A stretch of DNA of 64,000 nt from Flavobacterium marginilacus (GTDB taxonomy: Bacteria; Bacteroidota; Bacteroidia; Flavobacteriales; Flavobacteriaceae): the NCBI RefSeq assembly GCF_026870155.1, contig NZ_CP113975.1:1364001-1428000 (forward strand), given 5' to 3'. Each line of letters starts with the position of its first letter. Within the stretch, counting starts at the first letter, position 1. The position numbers and the translations under genes are program-made. The notes beneath the pieces were generated by a model that saw only the letters and a list, made by a program, of their open reading frames with translations, had not been told where the DNA came from and ran no database searches. Below, piece after piece: positions 53,125-61,831 of this stretch.

Positions 53125-54363
53125 ATGAAAAAATCACTTCTCTGCTTACTTTTAAACTGCATTGCAATTCAAGGCTTCTCCCAAGGAAATGTCTATAAAC
53201 AAGGAACCGGAAAATTCGAAGGTTTGGCCATGACACCGCCAATGGGCTGGAACTCCTGGAATACTTTTGAAACTAACATCGATGAAAAACTCATAAAAGA
53301 AACCGCAGATATTATGGTTTCTACCGGAATGGCAGCTGCGGGTTACAACTACATTGTTCTTGACGATGGCTGGATGACAAAGGAAAGAGATAAAGATGGA
53401 AATTTAGTTCCCGACCCAATAAAATTCCCAAGCGGAATGAAAGCTTTAATCGAGTATGTACACTCTAAAGGTTTGAAGTTTGGTTTGTACAATTGCGCGG
53501 GAACACATACTTGCGCAGGTTATCCGGGAACACGCGGTTATGAGTACCAAGATGCTCGTTTTTATGCCAGTTTAGGAATCGATTTTTTGAAATATGATTG
53601 GTGTAATACGGCAGGAATTAATTCTACAGAAGCATATACAACAATGAGCAACGCACTTAAAACCGCTGGAAGACCAATTGTTTTCAGTCTTTGCGAATGG
53701 GGTGATACAAAACCTTGGGAGTGGGGAAAACCAATTGGAAACTTGTGGAGAATTTCGGGAGATATTTATCCTTGTTTTGATTGTGAATTCCACCACGAAG
53801 AAGGAAATTGGTCATCATGGGGATTCATGAAAATTGCCGAAATGCGTAAAGATATTCGTAAATATTCAGGACCAGATCATTGGAATGATTTTGATATGAT
53901 GGAAGTAGGCGACGGAATGACCAATACCGAGGACAAAACACATTTTGCGATGTGGTGTATGATGGCTTCTCCTTTGATTGCGGGAAATGATTTCAGAAAA
54001 ATGTCAAAAGAAACTTTGGCGATTCTAACCAATAAAGAACTAATTACGGTCAATCAGGATAAATTAGGAATCCAGGGATTCAAACTTTCTGCGGAAGACG
54101 GACTGGAAGTTTGGGTAAAACCATTAGCTGATGGAAATTGGGCTGTTACTTTCTTAAATAGAACCGACGCTCTTAAAAAAATCAATTTCGACTGGAAAAA
54201 AAATTCAATCAAAGATGCCGATTTTGGCTTTGAAGCCGATTTTAATAAAACAATATTTAAAATCAAAGATCTTTGGAAAAACAAAGAAGCGGGAACTACT
54301 AAGAAGAATTTTACTGCTGATATAGCTTCTCACGATGTAATTACACTTCGATTAATTCCTTAA
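53125..54363 (+). CDS. GH27 alpha-galactosidase
   Basis: 412 residues from ATG 53125. A longer frame opens at 52984, but its first 47 residues are basic, unlike the family, and overlap a decayed intergenic repeat, while the internal Met starts a signal peptide ending QGFSQ. The barrel has TPPMGWNSWNTFE, YIVLDDGWM, nucleophile Asp158 in FLKYDWCN, and acid/base Asp257 in WNDFDMMEVG. GH27 enzymes usually read NDPDML here, so Phe replaces the Pro. A C-terminal Greek-key domain completes it. It removes alpha-1,6-galactose from galactomannan. It is followed after 2 bases by GH5. Confidence 0.92.
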   Translation: MKKSLLCLLLNCIAIQGFSQGNVYKQGTGKFEGLAMTPPMGWNSWNTFETNIDEKLIKETADIMVSTGMAAAGYNYIVLDDGWMTKERDKDGNLVPDPIKFPSGMKALIEYVHSKGLKFGLYNCAGTHTCAGYPGTRGYEYQDARFYASLGIDFLKYDWCNTAGINSTEAYTTMSNALKTAGRPIVFSLCEWGDTKPWEWGKPIGNLWRISGDIYPCFDCEFHHEEGNWSSWGFMKIAEMRKDIRKYSGPDHWNDFDMMEVGDGMTNTEDKTHFAMWCMMASPLIAGNDFRKMSKETLAILTNKELITVNQDKLGIQGFKLSAEDGLEVWVKPLADGNWAVTFLNRTDALKKINFDWKKNSIKDADFGFEADFNKTIFKIKDLWKNKEAGTTKKNFTADIASHDVITLRLIP

Positions 54364-54365
54364 AA

Positions 54366-55340
54366 ATGATAGAGATGAACTTTAAATCTAAAATTATTCT
54401 GCTTTTGCTGGTACTAAGCAGCAGTATCGCAAGCGCACAATTCGTAAAAAAGCACGGACAGCTAAGCGTAAAAGGAACTCAGCTGGTGGATAAAAACCAA
54501 AGCCCAATTGTTTTGAGAGGCGTAAGTTTTGGCTGGCATAGTATGTGGCCAAGATTTTATAATGAAAAAACGGTAGACTGGCTGAAAAAGGATTTCAGCT
54601 GCAATATTGTGCGTGCAGCATTGGGAATCGAAATTGGGCAGTATGCTTATATAAAAGAACCTGAATTTTCTAAAGAAAAAATAGATGCGGTTATAAAAGG
54701 TGCAATCAAATCCGATATTTATGTGATTGTCGATTGGCACAGTCATAATATTAATTTGAAAGAAGCCAAAGAATATTTTGACGGAATCTCCAGGAAATAC
54801 GGGAAATATCCAAATGTAATTTATGAGGTCTTTAATGAACCGGACTACGAAACCTGGCCGGAAGTAAAAGCCTATGCCGAAGAAGTAATTAAAGTCATTA
54901 GAGCAAACGATCCGGATAATATTATTTTAGTAGGATGCCCAAGGTGGGACCAAGATGTAAATTTACCAGCAGCTGACCCTATAAAAGGCTATGATAATTT
55001 AATGTACACCATGCATTTTTATGCTGCAACGCATCAAAAAGAGCTTAGAGATAGAACAGATGAAGCCATAAAAAGTGGTTTGCCTGTTTTTATCTCAGAA
55101 TCGGCCGGAATGGAAGCTTCTGGTGACGGTCCTATGAATTATACTGCATGGCAGGAATATATTGACTGGATGGAGAGTAAAAAATTAAGCTGGGTAGTTT
55201 GGTCAATTTCTGACAAGACAGAAACATGTTCGATGTTAAAAAAATCTGCCAGTTCTGAAGGAAATTGGAAAGATGAAGACCTGAATGAATCTGGTTTGAA
55301 AACAAAAGAACTGCTAAGAAAATTTAATAGTAAGAATTAG
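54366..55340 (+). CDS. GH5 endo-beta-1,4-glucanase-like enzyme (subfamily 2-like)
   Basis: A 324-residue exported enzyme with signal ending ASAQ near residue 24; Met4 is an equally good start. The barrel starts QLSVKGTQLVDKNQSPIVLRGVSFGWH, with VDWHSHN, acid/base Glu158 in EVFNEPD and nucleophile Glu245 in FISESAG. These blocks fit subfamily 2, which contains endoglucanases, rather than the subfamily 7 mannanase elsewhere in the window. An endoglucanase in a mannan locus suggests glucomannan as substrate. Exact specificity is not certain. Confidence 0.87.
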   Translation: MIEMNFKSKIILLLLVLSSSIASAQFVKKHGQLSVKGTQLVDKNQSPIVLRGVSFGWHSMWPRFYNEKTVDWLKKDFSCNIVRAALGIEIGQYAYIKEPEFSKEKIDAVIKGAIKSDIYVIVDWHSHNINLKEAKEYFDGISRKYGKYPNVIYEVFNEPDYETWPEVKAYAEEVIKVIRANDPDNIILVGCPRWDQDVNLPAADPIKGYDNLMYTMHFYAATHQKELRDRTDEAIKSGLPVFISESAGMEASGDGPMNYTAWQEYIDWMESKKLSWVVWSISDKTETCSMLKKSASSEGNWKDEDLNESGLKTKELLRKFNSKN

Positions 55341-55354
55341 ATTTAAAAAAACAT

Positions 55355-55388
55355 AAAAACCAACTTTTCAACGAGTTGGTTTTTTTTT
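55355..55388 (+). terminator. Terminator of the GH2-GH27-GH5 operon
   Basis: The stem AAAAACCAAC / GTTGGTTTTT with a 10-base loop and further Ts starts 15 bases after the GH5 stop. Confidence 0.9.
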
Positions 55389-55459
55389 GTGTTCCAAAAA
55401 GAACTATATTGCGCCTCTTTTTTGGCAGCATTGGACGCATCTACATTGATAGTAACTAT

Positions 55460-57574
55460 ATGAAATTAACATTAAAATTAACGACTTACTTTAAATTGGT
55501 ACTGTTAATCATTAGTATTTGTTCGCTTTTTATATTGTTATTTCTTTCCCTTTATTTATATACAGTACAGCAGGAAAATGATGTTTTCAAAGCTAATTCA
55601 AATCAATATAAAACAGAGATAAACCGATTATTTGATTTTAATTCGAAAACCCAGATAGTTACCATAAATGATCTTACTTATTGGGATGCTTTAGTCAATT
55701 TTACAAAATCGAAAGACACACTTTGGTTTAAAAAATATATTGCAAATGAATTTCCTACTTATGAGGTAGATTATATTTCGATTTATGGTCTCGATAAAAA
55801 GTTTATTACAAGCATTGCAAAGCCTGATTTTAAATCCAAAGATTTTATAGCAAAACAGGCTATGAGAGTTTTGTATAAAACCAAGTTTTCCAGATTTTAC
55901 ATGAGAGTTCCTGAGGGTATAGTCGAGGTGCTTGGAGGAACAATTCATGCTTCAAATGATCCTAGAAAAATTAAAACGAAACCAGCCGGATATATGTTCA
56001 TGGCTCGGTTATTAGATAAGGAATATTTTAAAAATTTAGAAGATATCTGCAGTTCTAATGTCCGGCTCTTAAATAATGAAGATGTCAGTCTTATTGGAGA
56101 TAAAAAAATGACATCATTAATACAGCTTAAAGATCATAAAAATTATACAGTTGGGAAATTATTGTTTGAGAGATCTTCTTATCTTAATTTTGAAAGAACC
56201 AAAGAACTGCTGCTGATTATTGTCATTACTACATTGATAGGACTTATAGCCGCGGTTTATTATTCCAGAAAATGGGTTTACAGACCATTGCGTTTAGTAA
56301 CAAATATTTTAGAGACCGACAGAGAGATTTCAATTAGTCTGTTAAAAAGGGAGCCAGGGGAATTTGGACATATCGGAAATTTGTTTGAAGATCATAGAAA
56401 GAATCGGTTTCAATTGGAAAAATCCAAACAGAAAGCTGAAGAAAGTGATAAACTAAAGTCGACTTTCCTTGCTAATTTATCTCATGAAATTAGAACACCG
56501 ATGAATGCTATTATCGGGTTTTCAGATTTGCTTTTAAATGAAAATTTAAGCGAAGATCTGAAAATGAAATATTTGAAAATCATCAATAGCAGCGGCAAAA
56601 GTTTGGTGTCTATTATTGAAGATTTAATTGAAATGTCAAAGATTGATGCCAAACTGATAATGCCCAATTATAAAGGGCTGGATATTGAAAAATGCATTAA
56701 GGAACTGTATAATACACTAAAAGTGACAATACCTGAGGATAAAAGCATTAATTTTTATATTAGCGAAAGCACTGAGAAATTAGAAAATAATATTTTAACG
56801 GATGAAGTAAAGCTGAAGCAGATAATTGTTAACCTGCTTACAAATGCAATAAAATTTACAGACAGCGGACATGTTGCCTTTGGTTATTCGATAGATAAAG
56901 AGGAACAGCTGATAGAGTTTAGGGTTGAAGATACAGGTATTGGAATCAGTAAAAATGATCTGAAAGTTGTTTTTGACCGTTTTCGAAGAGTTGAAGATGA
57001 TTATTCAATATCACTTAGCGGATTAGGATTAGGCTTATCTATTTCCAAGGCTTATGTTGAAATGCTTGGCGGTGAAATTCATGTTGAATCAGTTTATGGA
57101 GGAGGTTCTGTTTTTAAATTTACAATTCCATTGATTTACGAAGAATATATTGAGGAAAATAAAGATCCCGATGAAGAATGCCTGAATAAAAACTCTGATT
57201 CTAAAAATATTTTAGTAGCTGAAGATGATAATATCAATTTTTTGTTGTTAAAAACAATATTGGAATTAAAAAAACACTCTGTTATAAGAGCAAGAAACGG
57301 TCAGGAAGTAGTAGATATCAGTAGATCAAATCCGGCGATAGATTTGATTTTTATGGATATTAAAATGCCGGTTTTAGATGGTTATGAGGCTTTTGAAATA
57401 ATTAAAAAAGAGAATCCAGATCTGATTGTAATTGCTCAGACAGCTCATTCTTCATCAGAAGTGAAAGAAAGAATAATGAAAGCCGGTTTTTCAGCTTATA
57501 TTACTAAACCTTTAGATAAAGAAAAAATCTATGAAATAATTACCAAGGTGTTTCAAAACAATTCAGCTAATTAG
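55460..57574 (+). CDS. Hybrid histidine kinase with CHASE4-like sensor and receiver
   Basis: 704 residues from ATG 55460; an upstream in-frame ATG at 55376 lies inside the terminator and gives an unlikely N-terminus. A membrane segment (8-30), a CHASE4-like periplasmic sensor (about 35-245, with NDLTYWDALVNF) and a second membrane segment (about 250-272) precede HisKA with His342 in FLANLSHEIRTPMNAI. The ATPase domain (LLTNAIKFTD, GLGLGLSISKAY) and a C-terminal receiver with Asp633 in LIFMDIKMPVLDG follow. No DNA-binding domain is attached, so the signal must pass to a separate protein. It stands next to the mannan locus but may not belong to it. Confidence 0.9.
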   Translation: MKLTLKLTTYFKLVLLIISICSLFILLFLSLYLYTVQQENDVFKANSNQYKTEINRLFDFNSKTQIVTINDLTYWDALVNFTKSKDTLWFKKYIANEFPTYEVDYISIYGLDKKFITSIAKPDFKSKDFIAKQAMRVLYKTKFSRFYMRVPEGIVEVLGGTIHASNDPRKIKTKPAGYMFMARLLDKEYFKNLEDICSSNVRLLNNEDVSLIGDKKMTSLIQLKDHKNYTVGKLLFERSSYLNFERTKELLLIIVITTLIGLIAAVYYSRKWVYRPLRLVTNILETDREISISLLKREPGEFGHIGNLFEDHRKNRFQLEKSKQKAEESDKLKSTFLANLSHEIRTPMNAIIGFSDLLLNENLSEDLKMKYLKIINSSGKSLVSIIEDLIEMSKIDAKLIMPNYKGLDIEKCIKELYNTLKVTIPEDKSINFYISESTEKLENNILTDEVKLKQIIVNLLTNAIKFTDSGHVAFGYSIDKEEQLIEFRVEDTGIGISKNDLKVVFDRFRRVEDDYSISLSGLGLGLSISKAYVEMLGGEIHVESVYGGGSVFKFTIPLIYEEYIEENKDPDEECLNKNSDSKNILVAEDDNINFLLLKTILELKKHSVIRARNGQEVVDISRSNPAIDLIFMDIKMPVLDGYEAFEIIKKENPDLIVIAQTAHSSSEVKERIMKAGFSAYITKPLDKEKIYEIITKVFQNNSAN

Positions 57575-57589
57575 ATTTATTTTATTCAA

Positions 57590-57629
57590 AAAAAAATGAG
57601 GACTTTCGATTAGGAGTCCTCATTTTTTT
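57590..57629. terminator. Bidirectional terminator between kinase and GNAT genes
   Basis: AATGAGGACT at 57595-57604 and its complement AGTCCTCATT at 57615-57624 form a perfect 10-bp stem, flanked by A and T runs, between two converging genes. Confidence 0.92.
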
Positions 57630-57647
57630 TCGTTTTACTAAGTGAGG

Positions 57648-58097
57648 TTATAAAACAGTAAGATCATAGCTGTAAAGGTAATCTTCTCTTACAAAACCCA
57701 TTTTATGATATAATTTTTGGGCTGCATTATTATTTTTGGCGGTTCTCAGACGAATTGTAGGAGAGCCCAGCTCTTTAGCAAATGCTTCAGTTTGTGTAAT
57801 TAATTGTTCGCCTATTCCTTTTTTTCGTGCTGATGGATCTACAAAAAGATCGTTTAAGATTAGTATTCTATTGAGTGCCAATGAAGAAAAAGTGATGTAA
57901 ATGAGTGCAAAACCAATAATTTTATCAGGATATGCATCATCATAAGCTACAAAAATTACGGCTTCATTATTTTCTAATCTTTCTTTTAGATAGGCATAAT
58001 GTTTTTCATAATTGGATGGGTTTTTATAAAAAACTACATATTGGTCAAACAGATTTGTTAATTGATCCAAGTCTTGAATGTTAGCTTTTCGTATCAT
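57648..58097 (-). CDS. GNAT-family N-acetyltransferase
   Basis: A 149-residue cytoplasmic enzyme using acetyl-CoA. The core block LNDLFVDPSARKKGIGEQLITQTEAFAKELG contains the pyrophosphate-binding R-x-x-G-I-G loop, and NNAAQKLYHKMGFVRED is the usual C-terminal strand and helix. The acceptor, a small molecule or a protein N-terminus, is not evident. It stands alone, converging with the hybrid kinase. Confidence 0.9.
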   Translation of the reverse strand: MIRKANIQDLDQLTNLFDQYVVFYKNPSNYEKHYAYLKERLENNEAVIFVAYDDAYPDKIIGFALIYITFSSLALNRILILNDLFVDPSARKKGIGEQLITQTEAFAKELGSPTIRLRTAKNNNAAQKLYHKMGFVREDYLYSYDLTVL

Positions 58098-58558
58098 AAT
58101 TGTGCTGGTTGTGTTAGTTAGAAAACTAAATGTACAAAAATAATAATCATGTATTTCAATAATATTTCAGATTTAATTGGTTTAACGCTGTTTTCTTACT
58201 CAAAAAGCAAAAAAAAATAGCATTATTTCAGTTTAATGTTACGGTATTCGCTTTTAAAAGTTTCTGACACGAATTACACTAATCTGCACGAATTAAGATT
58301 GCTGTTTAATTACACAAAATCTTCGAAACTGTAAAAAGTTGTAAAATTTGATTTCAATTTTGATAAGAATTAGTGTTAATTGGTGAAATTCGTGTTTATC
58401 TTTTTTTAAATGCGAATGCCGTGGTTTAATGTGCATTGTAATTTATATTTCAAATTTAGGGGCTGTTATTTGAAGAAGTATATTTTTTCAGAGGATTATC
58501 ATACCTTTATTATTAGATTTTCAGCACTGCTGTTTTTTAAACTTTATAAACTTTTAAA
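58098..58558. repeat. Gap containing a 182-bp nested hairpin element (58241-58422)
   Basis: An outer pair ACGGTATTCGCTTTTAAAA (58241-58259) matches the complement of 58404-58422 at 17 of 19 positions. Inside it, ACACGAATTACACTAAT (58267-58283) is complementary, with a gap, to the stretch ending AAATTCGTGT near 58395. The rest of the gap is AT-rich with the unrecognised promoter of the dehydrogenase gene. No ORF. Confidence 0.6.
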
Positions 58559-59911
58559 ATGATATTCAAATCCATAAATCCATTCACACAAGCAGAACTA
58601 GAAGAACATGAAGTCTTGACTAATGCTCAATTGGCGGATAAATTAAAGATATCTGAATCGGCATTCAAGTATTGGCGCACTACTACTTTTCAGGAAAGAG
58701 CCGACAAAATGAGAAATCTGGCAGTTATATTGCGCACTAACAAAGAGGAATTAGGTTTGCTTATTACTAATGAAATGGGCAAAATTCTTTCTGAAGGAAT
58801 TTCAGAGGTTGAAAAATCAGCTGCAAATTGTGATTTTTATGCTGAAAATGCCGAAAAAATGCTTAAGGATGAATATTATGACACTCCTTTTAAAAGTATG
58901 TCTGTTTATGATCCTCAGGGGGCAGTATTTGCGATTATGCCTTGGAATTATCCTTTTTGGCAGGTATTGCGTTATGCAGCACCGGCAATTATGGCAGGTA
59001 ATGTTACGCTTTTAAAACATGCTCCAAATGTTATTGGATGCGCCAAAGCTATTGAAAAAGCTTTTTTGGAAGCTGGTTTTCCTGAAGGAGTTTTTCAGCA
59101 GATAATTATAGATATTTCTCAAGCAGAAAGTGTTATTGCAGCTGATATTGTTCAGGGAATTACTTTGACTGGAAGTGAAGCAGCAGGATCTTCGGTGGCA
59201 GCGCTGGCAGGAAAGCATATCAAAAAAACAGTGATGGAATTAGGAGGTTCCGATGCTTTTATTGTTTTGGATGATGCTGATTTAGAAAAAGCTGCTGCTG
59301 TTGCTGTACAGTCAAGAATGCTAAATGCAGGTCAGGCGTGTATCTGTGCAAAGCGTTTTATCGTTACAGAAAAAGCCGCCGATGAGTTTGCTTTTCTTTT
59401 TGCCGAAAAAATAAGAAAACTGCAGCAGGGAAATCCGTTGCAAAGCGGTATTGATATGGGGCCTTTGGCAAGAATTGACTTAGCAGAAAAATTAAGCAGT
59501 CAGTTGGAACATGCTTTACGCCAAGGTGCTCAATTGGTAGTTGGAGGAGAAAGGGATCAATGCAATTTTCAGCCTGCACTGATTGATTTTGTTGACTCTG
59601 GTAATATTGCTTTTCAGGAAGAAACCTTTGGACCGTTGGCAGTTCTCGTTAGAGCAAAAAATGAAGACGAGGCTGTCGCAATTGCAAATAATCATAAATA
59701 TGGTTTGGCTTCGGCCATTTGGACAGAAGACAGAGAACGGGCTTATATTTTAGCCAGAAAAATTGAAGCAGGAAATGTTTTTGTAAATTCTTTGGTGCGT
59801 TCAGATTCCAGAATTCCTTTTGGAGGAACAAAAAAATCGGGTTATGGGAGAGAATTATCCAGTGTTGGTATCAAAGAATTTATGAATATGAAATCAGTTA
59901 TTATTGAGTAA
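58559..59911 (+). CDS. NAD(P)-dependent aldehyde dehydrogenase, succinate-semialdehyde type
   Basis: A 450-residue cytoplasmic enzyme. The conserved blocks are [39 protein letters not shown] with general base Glu227, [12 protein letters not shown] with catalytic Cys261, and ETFGPLAVL. The C-terminus [16 protein letters not shown] is that of the succinate-semialdehyde branch. It oxidises an aldehyde to an acid, probably succinate semialdehyde to succinate. The short length (about 450) is typical of the Sad/GabD-like bacterial form. It stands alone, so the physiological aldehyde is not certain. Confidence 0.9.
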   Translation: MIFKSINPFTQAELEEHEVLTNAQLADKLKISESAFKYWRTTTFQERADKMRNLAVILRTNKEELGLLITNEMGKILSEGISEVEKSAANCDFYAENAEKMLKDEYYDTPFKSMSVYDPQGAVFAIMPWNYPFWQVLRYAAPAIMAGNVTLLKHAPNVIGCAKAIEKAFLEAGFPEGVFQQIIIDISQAESVIAADIVQGITLTGSEAAGSSVAALAGKHIKKTVMELGGSDAFIVLDDADLEKAAAVAVQSRMLNAGQACICAKRFIVTEKAADEFAFLFAEKIRKLQQGNPLQSGIDMGPLARIDLAEKLSSQLEHALRQGAQLVVGGERDQCNFQPALIDFVDSGNIAFQEETFGPLAVLVRAKNEDEAVAIANNHKYGLASAIWTEDRERAYILARKIEAGNVFVNSLVRSDSRIPFGGTKKSGYGRELSSVGIKEFMNMKSVIIE

Positions 59912-60159
59912 TTATAATCTTAGCTGAAGTTGTTTTTGCGAATGATTTCAATTTTATTGGCCTCAAATAGAGTTTAAAACTATGCACTTTCAGTGCATCT
60001 CGCTTTAGTTTCTAAAAAAGTTTTTGCCACAGATTCACAGATTTTAAAATCATTTTTTATCTATGAATCTGTGGCAAAATTTCATCAATTTTCGCAATCC
60101 AACCTTGCACTTTCAGTCTGCCTAACCCAATCTATGGACTTTCAGTCAATAGTGGTTTA
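59912..60159. repeat. Intergenic palindromes 60021-60080 and CTTTCAGT words
   Basis: TTTTTGCCACAGATTCACAG (60021-60040) is complementary to 60061-60080 at 18 of 20 positions, forming a hairpin with a 20-base AT-rich loop. Three short words sharing ACTTTCAGT occur at 59984-59996 (the palindromic GCACTTTCAGTGC), 60107-60117 and 60136-60147. No gene. Confidence 0.6.
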
Positions 60160-60313
60160 GTTAACGGAATCCTTAAGCACATTTAATAATGGGTTTAAGG
60201 ATTTGAACAGTAAGAATGCTGTTTTGATTTTGACCTAAGAAGTGATGCTGTTTTACGGCTTAATTTTTAATTTTTCAACATCATCCCCTATTTTTTAGGG
60301 GGTGATGTTTTTT
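60160..60313 (+). ncRNA. Possible small structured RNA ending in an orphan terminator
   Basis: Hairpin AATCCTTAA/TTAAGGATT (60168-60203), a small stem AACAG/CTGTT (60206-60223) and then a strong terminator are present. The terminator AACATCATCCCCTA / TAGGGGGTGATGTT (60277-60309), with a T run, lies 366 bases after the dehydrogenase stop and 300 bases before the porin gene. It may end a separate small transcript, or a long dehydrogenase 3' end. No promoter was identified. Confidence 0.3.
60277..60313 (+). terminator. Strong orphan terminator
   Basis: A 14-bp stem with one G-U pair, loop TTTTT, and a run of seven Ts, with no coding gene ending nearby. Bases 60314-60613 are AT-rich without a gene and lead to the porin start. 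Confidence 0.88.
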
Positions 60314-60613
60314 AATTTTAATTTTTTAATTTAAAAATAGAATTTTTAAGTATTGATAAGTATAATTACGTATTGTTTTTATGGGTATTATTTAAAAATG
60401 TGATTATTGAATTTTTAAAATAAAAGCAAAAAAAACATAATTTGATCATATTTATGCTATGATTTTTGGATATTAATAATTCTTTTCAGAAACGGTTAAA
60501 AAAATTTTCATGTTAACGAAAAGTTAATAATTTCGCTTCAAAGAAAGAAAAAAAATAACAAAATCTGACTAGGAAGTCGTTATTCAAATTAGTAACTAAA
60601 AAACAAATTAAAC

Positions 60614-61645
60614 ATGAAAAAATTATTAGCAATTTTAGTTTTAGCCTTAACAACGAGTATTTCATTTGCACAAGATGCACCAGAAACGACACCATTGGAG
60701 ATTACAGGTTCTGGAGATTTATATTACAAGTACGATTTTGCAAAAGTTCCAAATATTGGAACGAGTTTTGGAACAGATCAGAATTCTGTTTCTTTGGGGA
60801 TGCTGGATATTGCATTTAAGAAAAGCATAAAAAAAGTGTCTTTTGTTGGTGAGGTTTCTTTTGGGCCAAGAGGACAGTATCAGTCAATTCCAAATGGTGA
60901 TGGAACAGATGTAAATTCATTCCACATTCAAAATCTGTATGCCAGCTATGCGGTTTCAGATAAATTTAGTTTTACAGCTGGTTATATGGGAACATATATA
61001 GGATATGAGGTAATTTCTCCTGTAGGTAATTTTAACTATTCTACTTCTTATTTGTTTACCAATGGACCATTCCAAAATGCAGGTGTTAAAGCAAATTATA
61101 AAATATCTGATAAATTTGGTGCAATGTTAGGAGTGTTTAATGATACATGGAATTCATACAAAGCGGATCCAGTGAAAGGATTAAATGCTGTGGGAGGTCA
61201 ATTGTCTTTTGCAACTGAAGGAGTTAGTGCGTATCTTAATTTTATGGATGGTTCTGTAAGCGGTACTATTGTAGATTTGACTGCAACCTTCCAGCTTAGT
61301 AAAAAATTCAAATTAGGTTTGAATGCTGCTGATTTTTCAAATGGAGATAAAGTAGGTTATACAGGAGCGGCAATATACCCTTCTTATGCTTTTACTGATG
61401 CTTTTTCATTAGGATTACGTGCTGAATATTTTAAAGCAAAAGAAGAGGCTGTTGCTTTATATGGAATTGGTGCTGATCAATCAGTAACGGCTTTTACATT
61501 ATCAGGTAACTATAAAGTAAGCGGATTGACTATTATTCCTGAGTTTAGATTAGATAGTAATTCGGATGATTATTTTAAAGATTCAGATTTGGCTCCAACT
61601 AGTTCAGCTTCTCAATTTCTTTTAGCTGTGGTTTATGGGTTCTAA
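60614..61645 (+). CDS. Outer-membrane beta-barrel porin-like protein
   Basis: A 343-residue protein with a signal peptide ending SISFAQ. The mature part consists of amphipathic strands separated by short turns, for example FHIQNLYASYAVSDKFSFTAGYMGTYIGYEV and KLGLNAADFSNGDKVGY, and ends in a C-terminal strand with terminal Phe (FLLAVVYGF), the usual barrel insertion signal. It resembles small porin-like proteins of Bacteroidetes whose substrates are unknown. It is monocistronic, with its own terminator. Confidence 0.85.
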   Translation: MKKLLAILVLALTTSISFAQDAPETTPLEITGSGDLYYKYDFAKVPNIGTSFGTDQNSVSLGMLDIAFKKSIKKVSFVGEVSFGPRGQYQSIPNGDGTDVNSFHIQNLYASYAVSDKFSFTAGYMGTYIGYEVISPVGNFNYSTSYLFTNGPFQNAGVKANYKISDKFGAMLGVFNDTWNSYKADPVKGLNAVGGQLSFATEGVSAYLNFMDGSVSGTIVDLTATFQLSKKFKLGLNAADFSNGDKVGYTGAAIYPSYAFTDAFSLGLRAEYFKAKEEAVALYGIGADQSVTAFTLSGNYKVSGLTIIPEFRLDSNSDDYFKDSDLAPTSSASQFLLAVVYGF

Positions 61646-61703
61646 TAAAGAGTTTCTTTAGTTTAAACTTTTCAAAAAATAATAAAAGAATATTTTTTTT
61701 TTG

Positions 61704-61741
61704 GCTGTCAAAATCCTCTGTGGTTTTGGCAGCTTTTTTTA
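61704..61741 (+). terminator. Terminator of the porin-like gene
   Basis: The stem GCTGTCAAAA / TTTTGGCAGC (one mismatch or G-U) is followed by a T run, 58 bases after the stop. Confidence 0.88.
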
Positions 61742-61831
61742 TTTAGTAGAATTTGTAGTTGTTCTGATTTAATAATGTATAAAGGCGATATGAATTTTTC
61801 TGTATGCCAAAATAATTATTTCAGAAAGTAA

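Noticed and set aside
55376..55459. Upstream ATG of the hybrid kinase
   Set aside because: It is within the terminator stem of the previous operon; the internal Met at 55460 starts directly before a membrane segment.
59984..60147. Possible CRISPR-like short repeats
   Set aside because: Words are under 14 bases, spacing is irregular, and no cas gene is present in the window.
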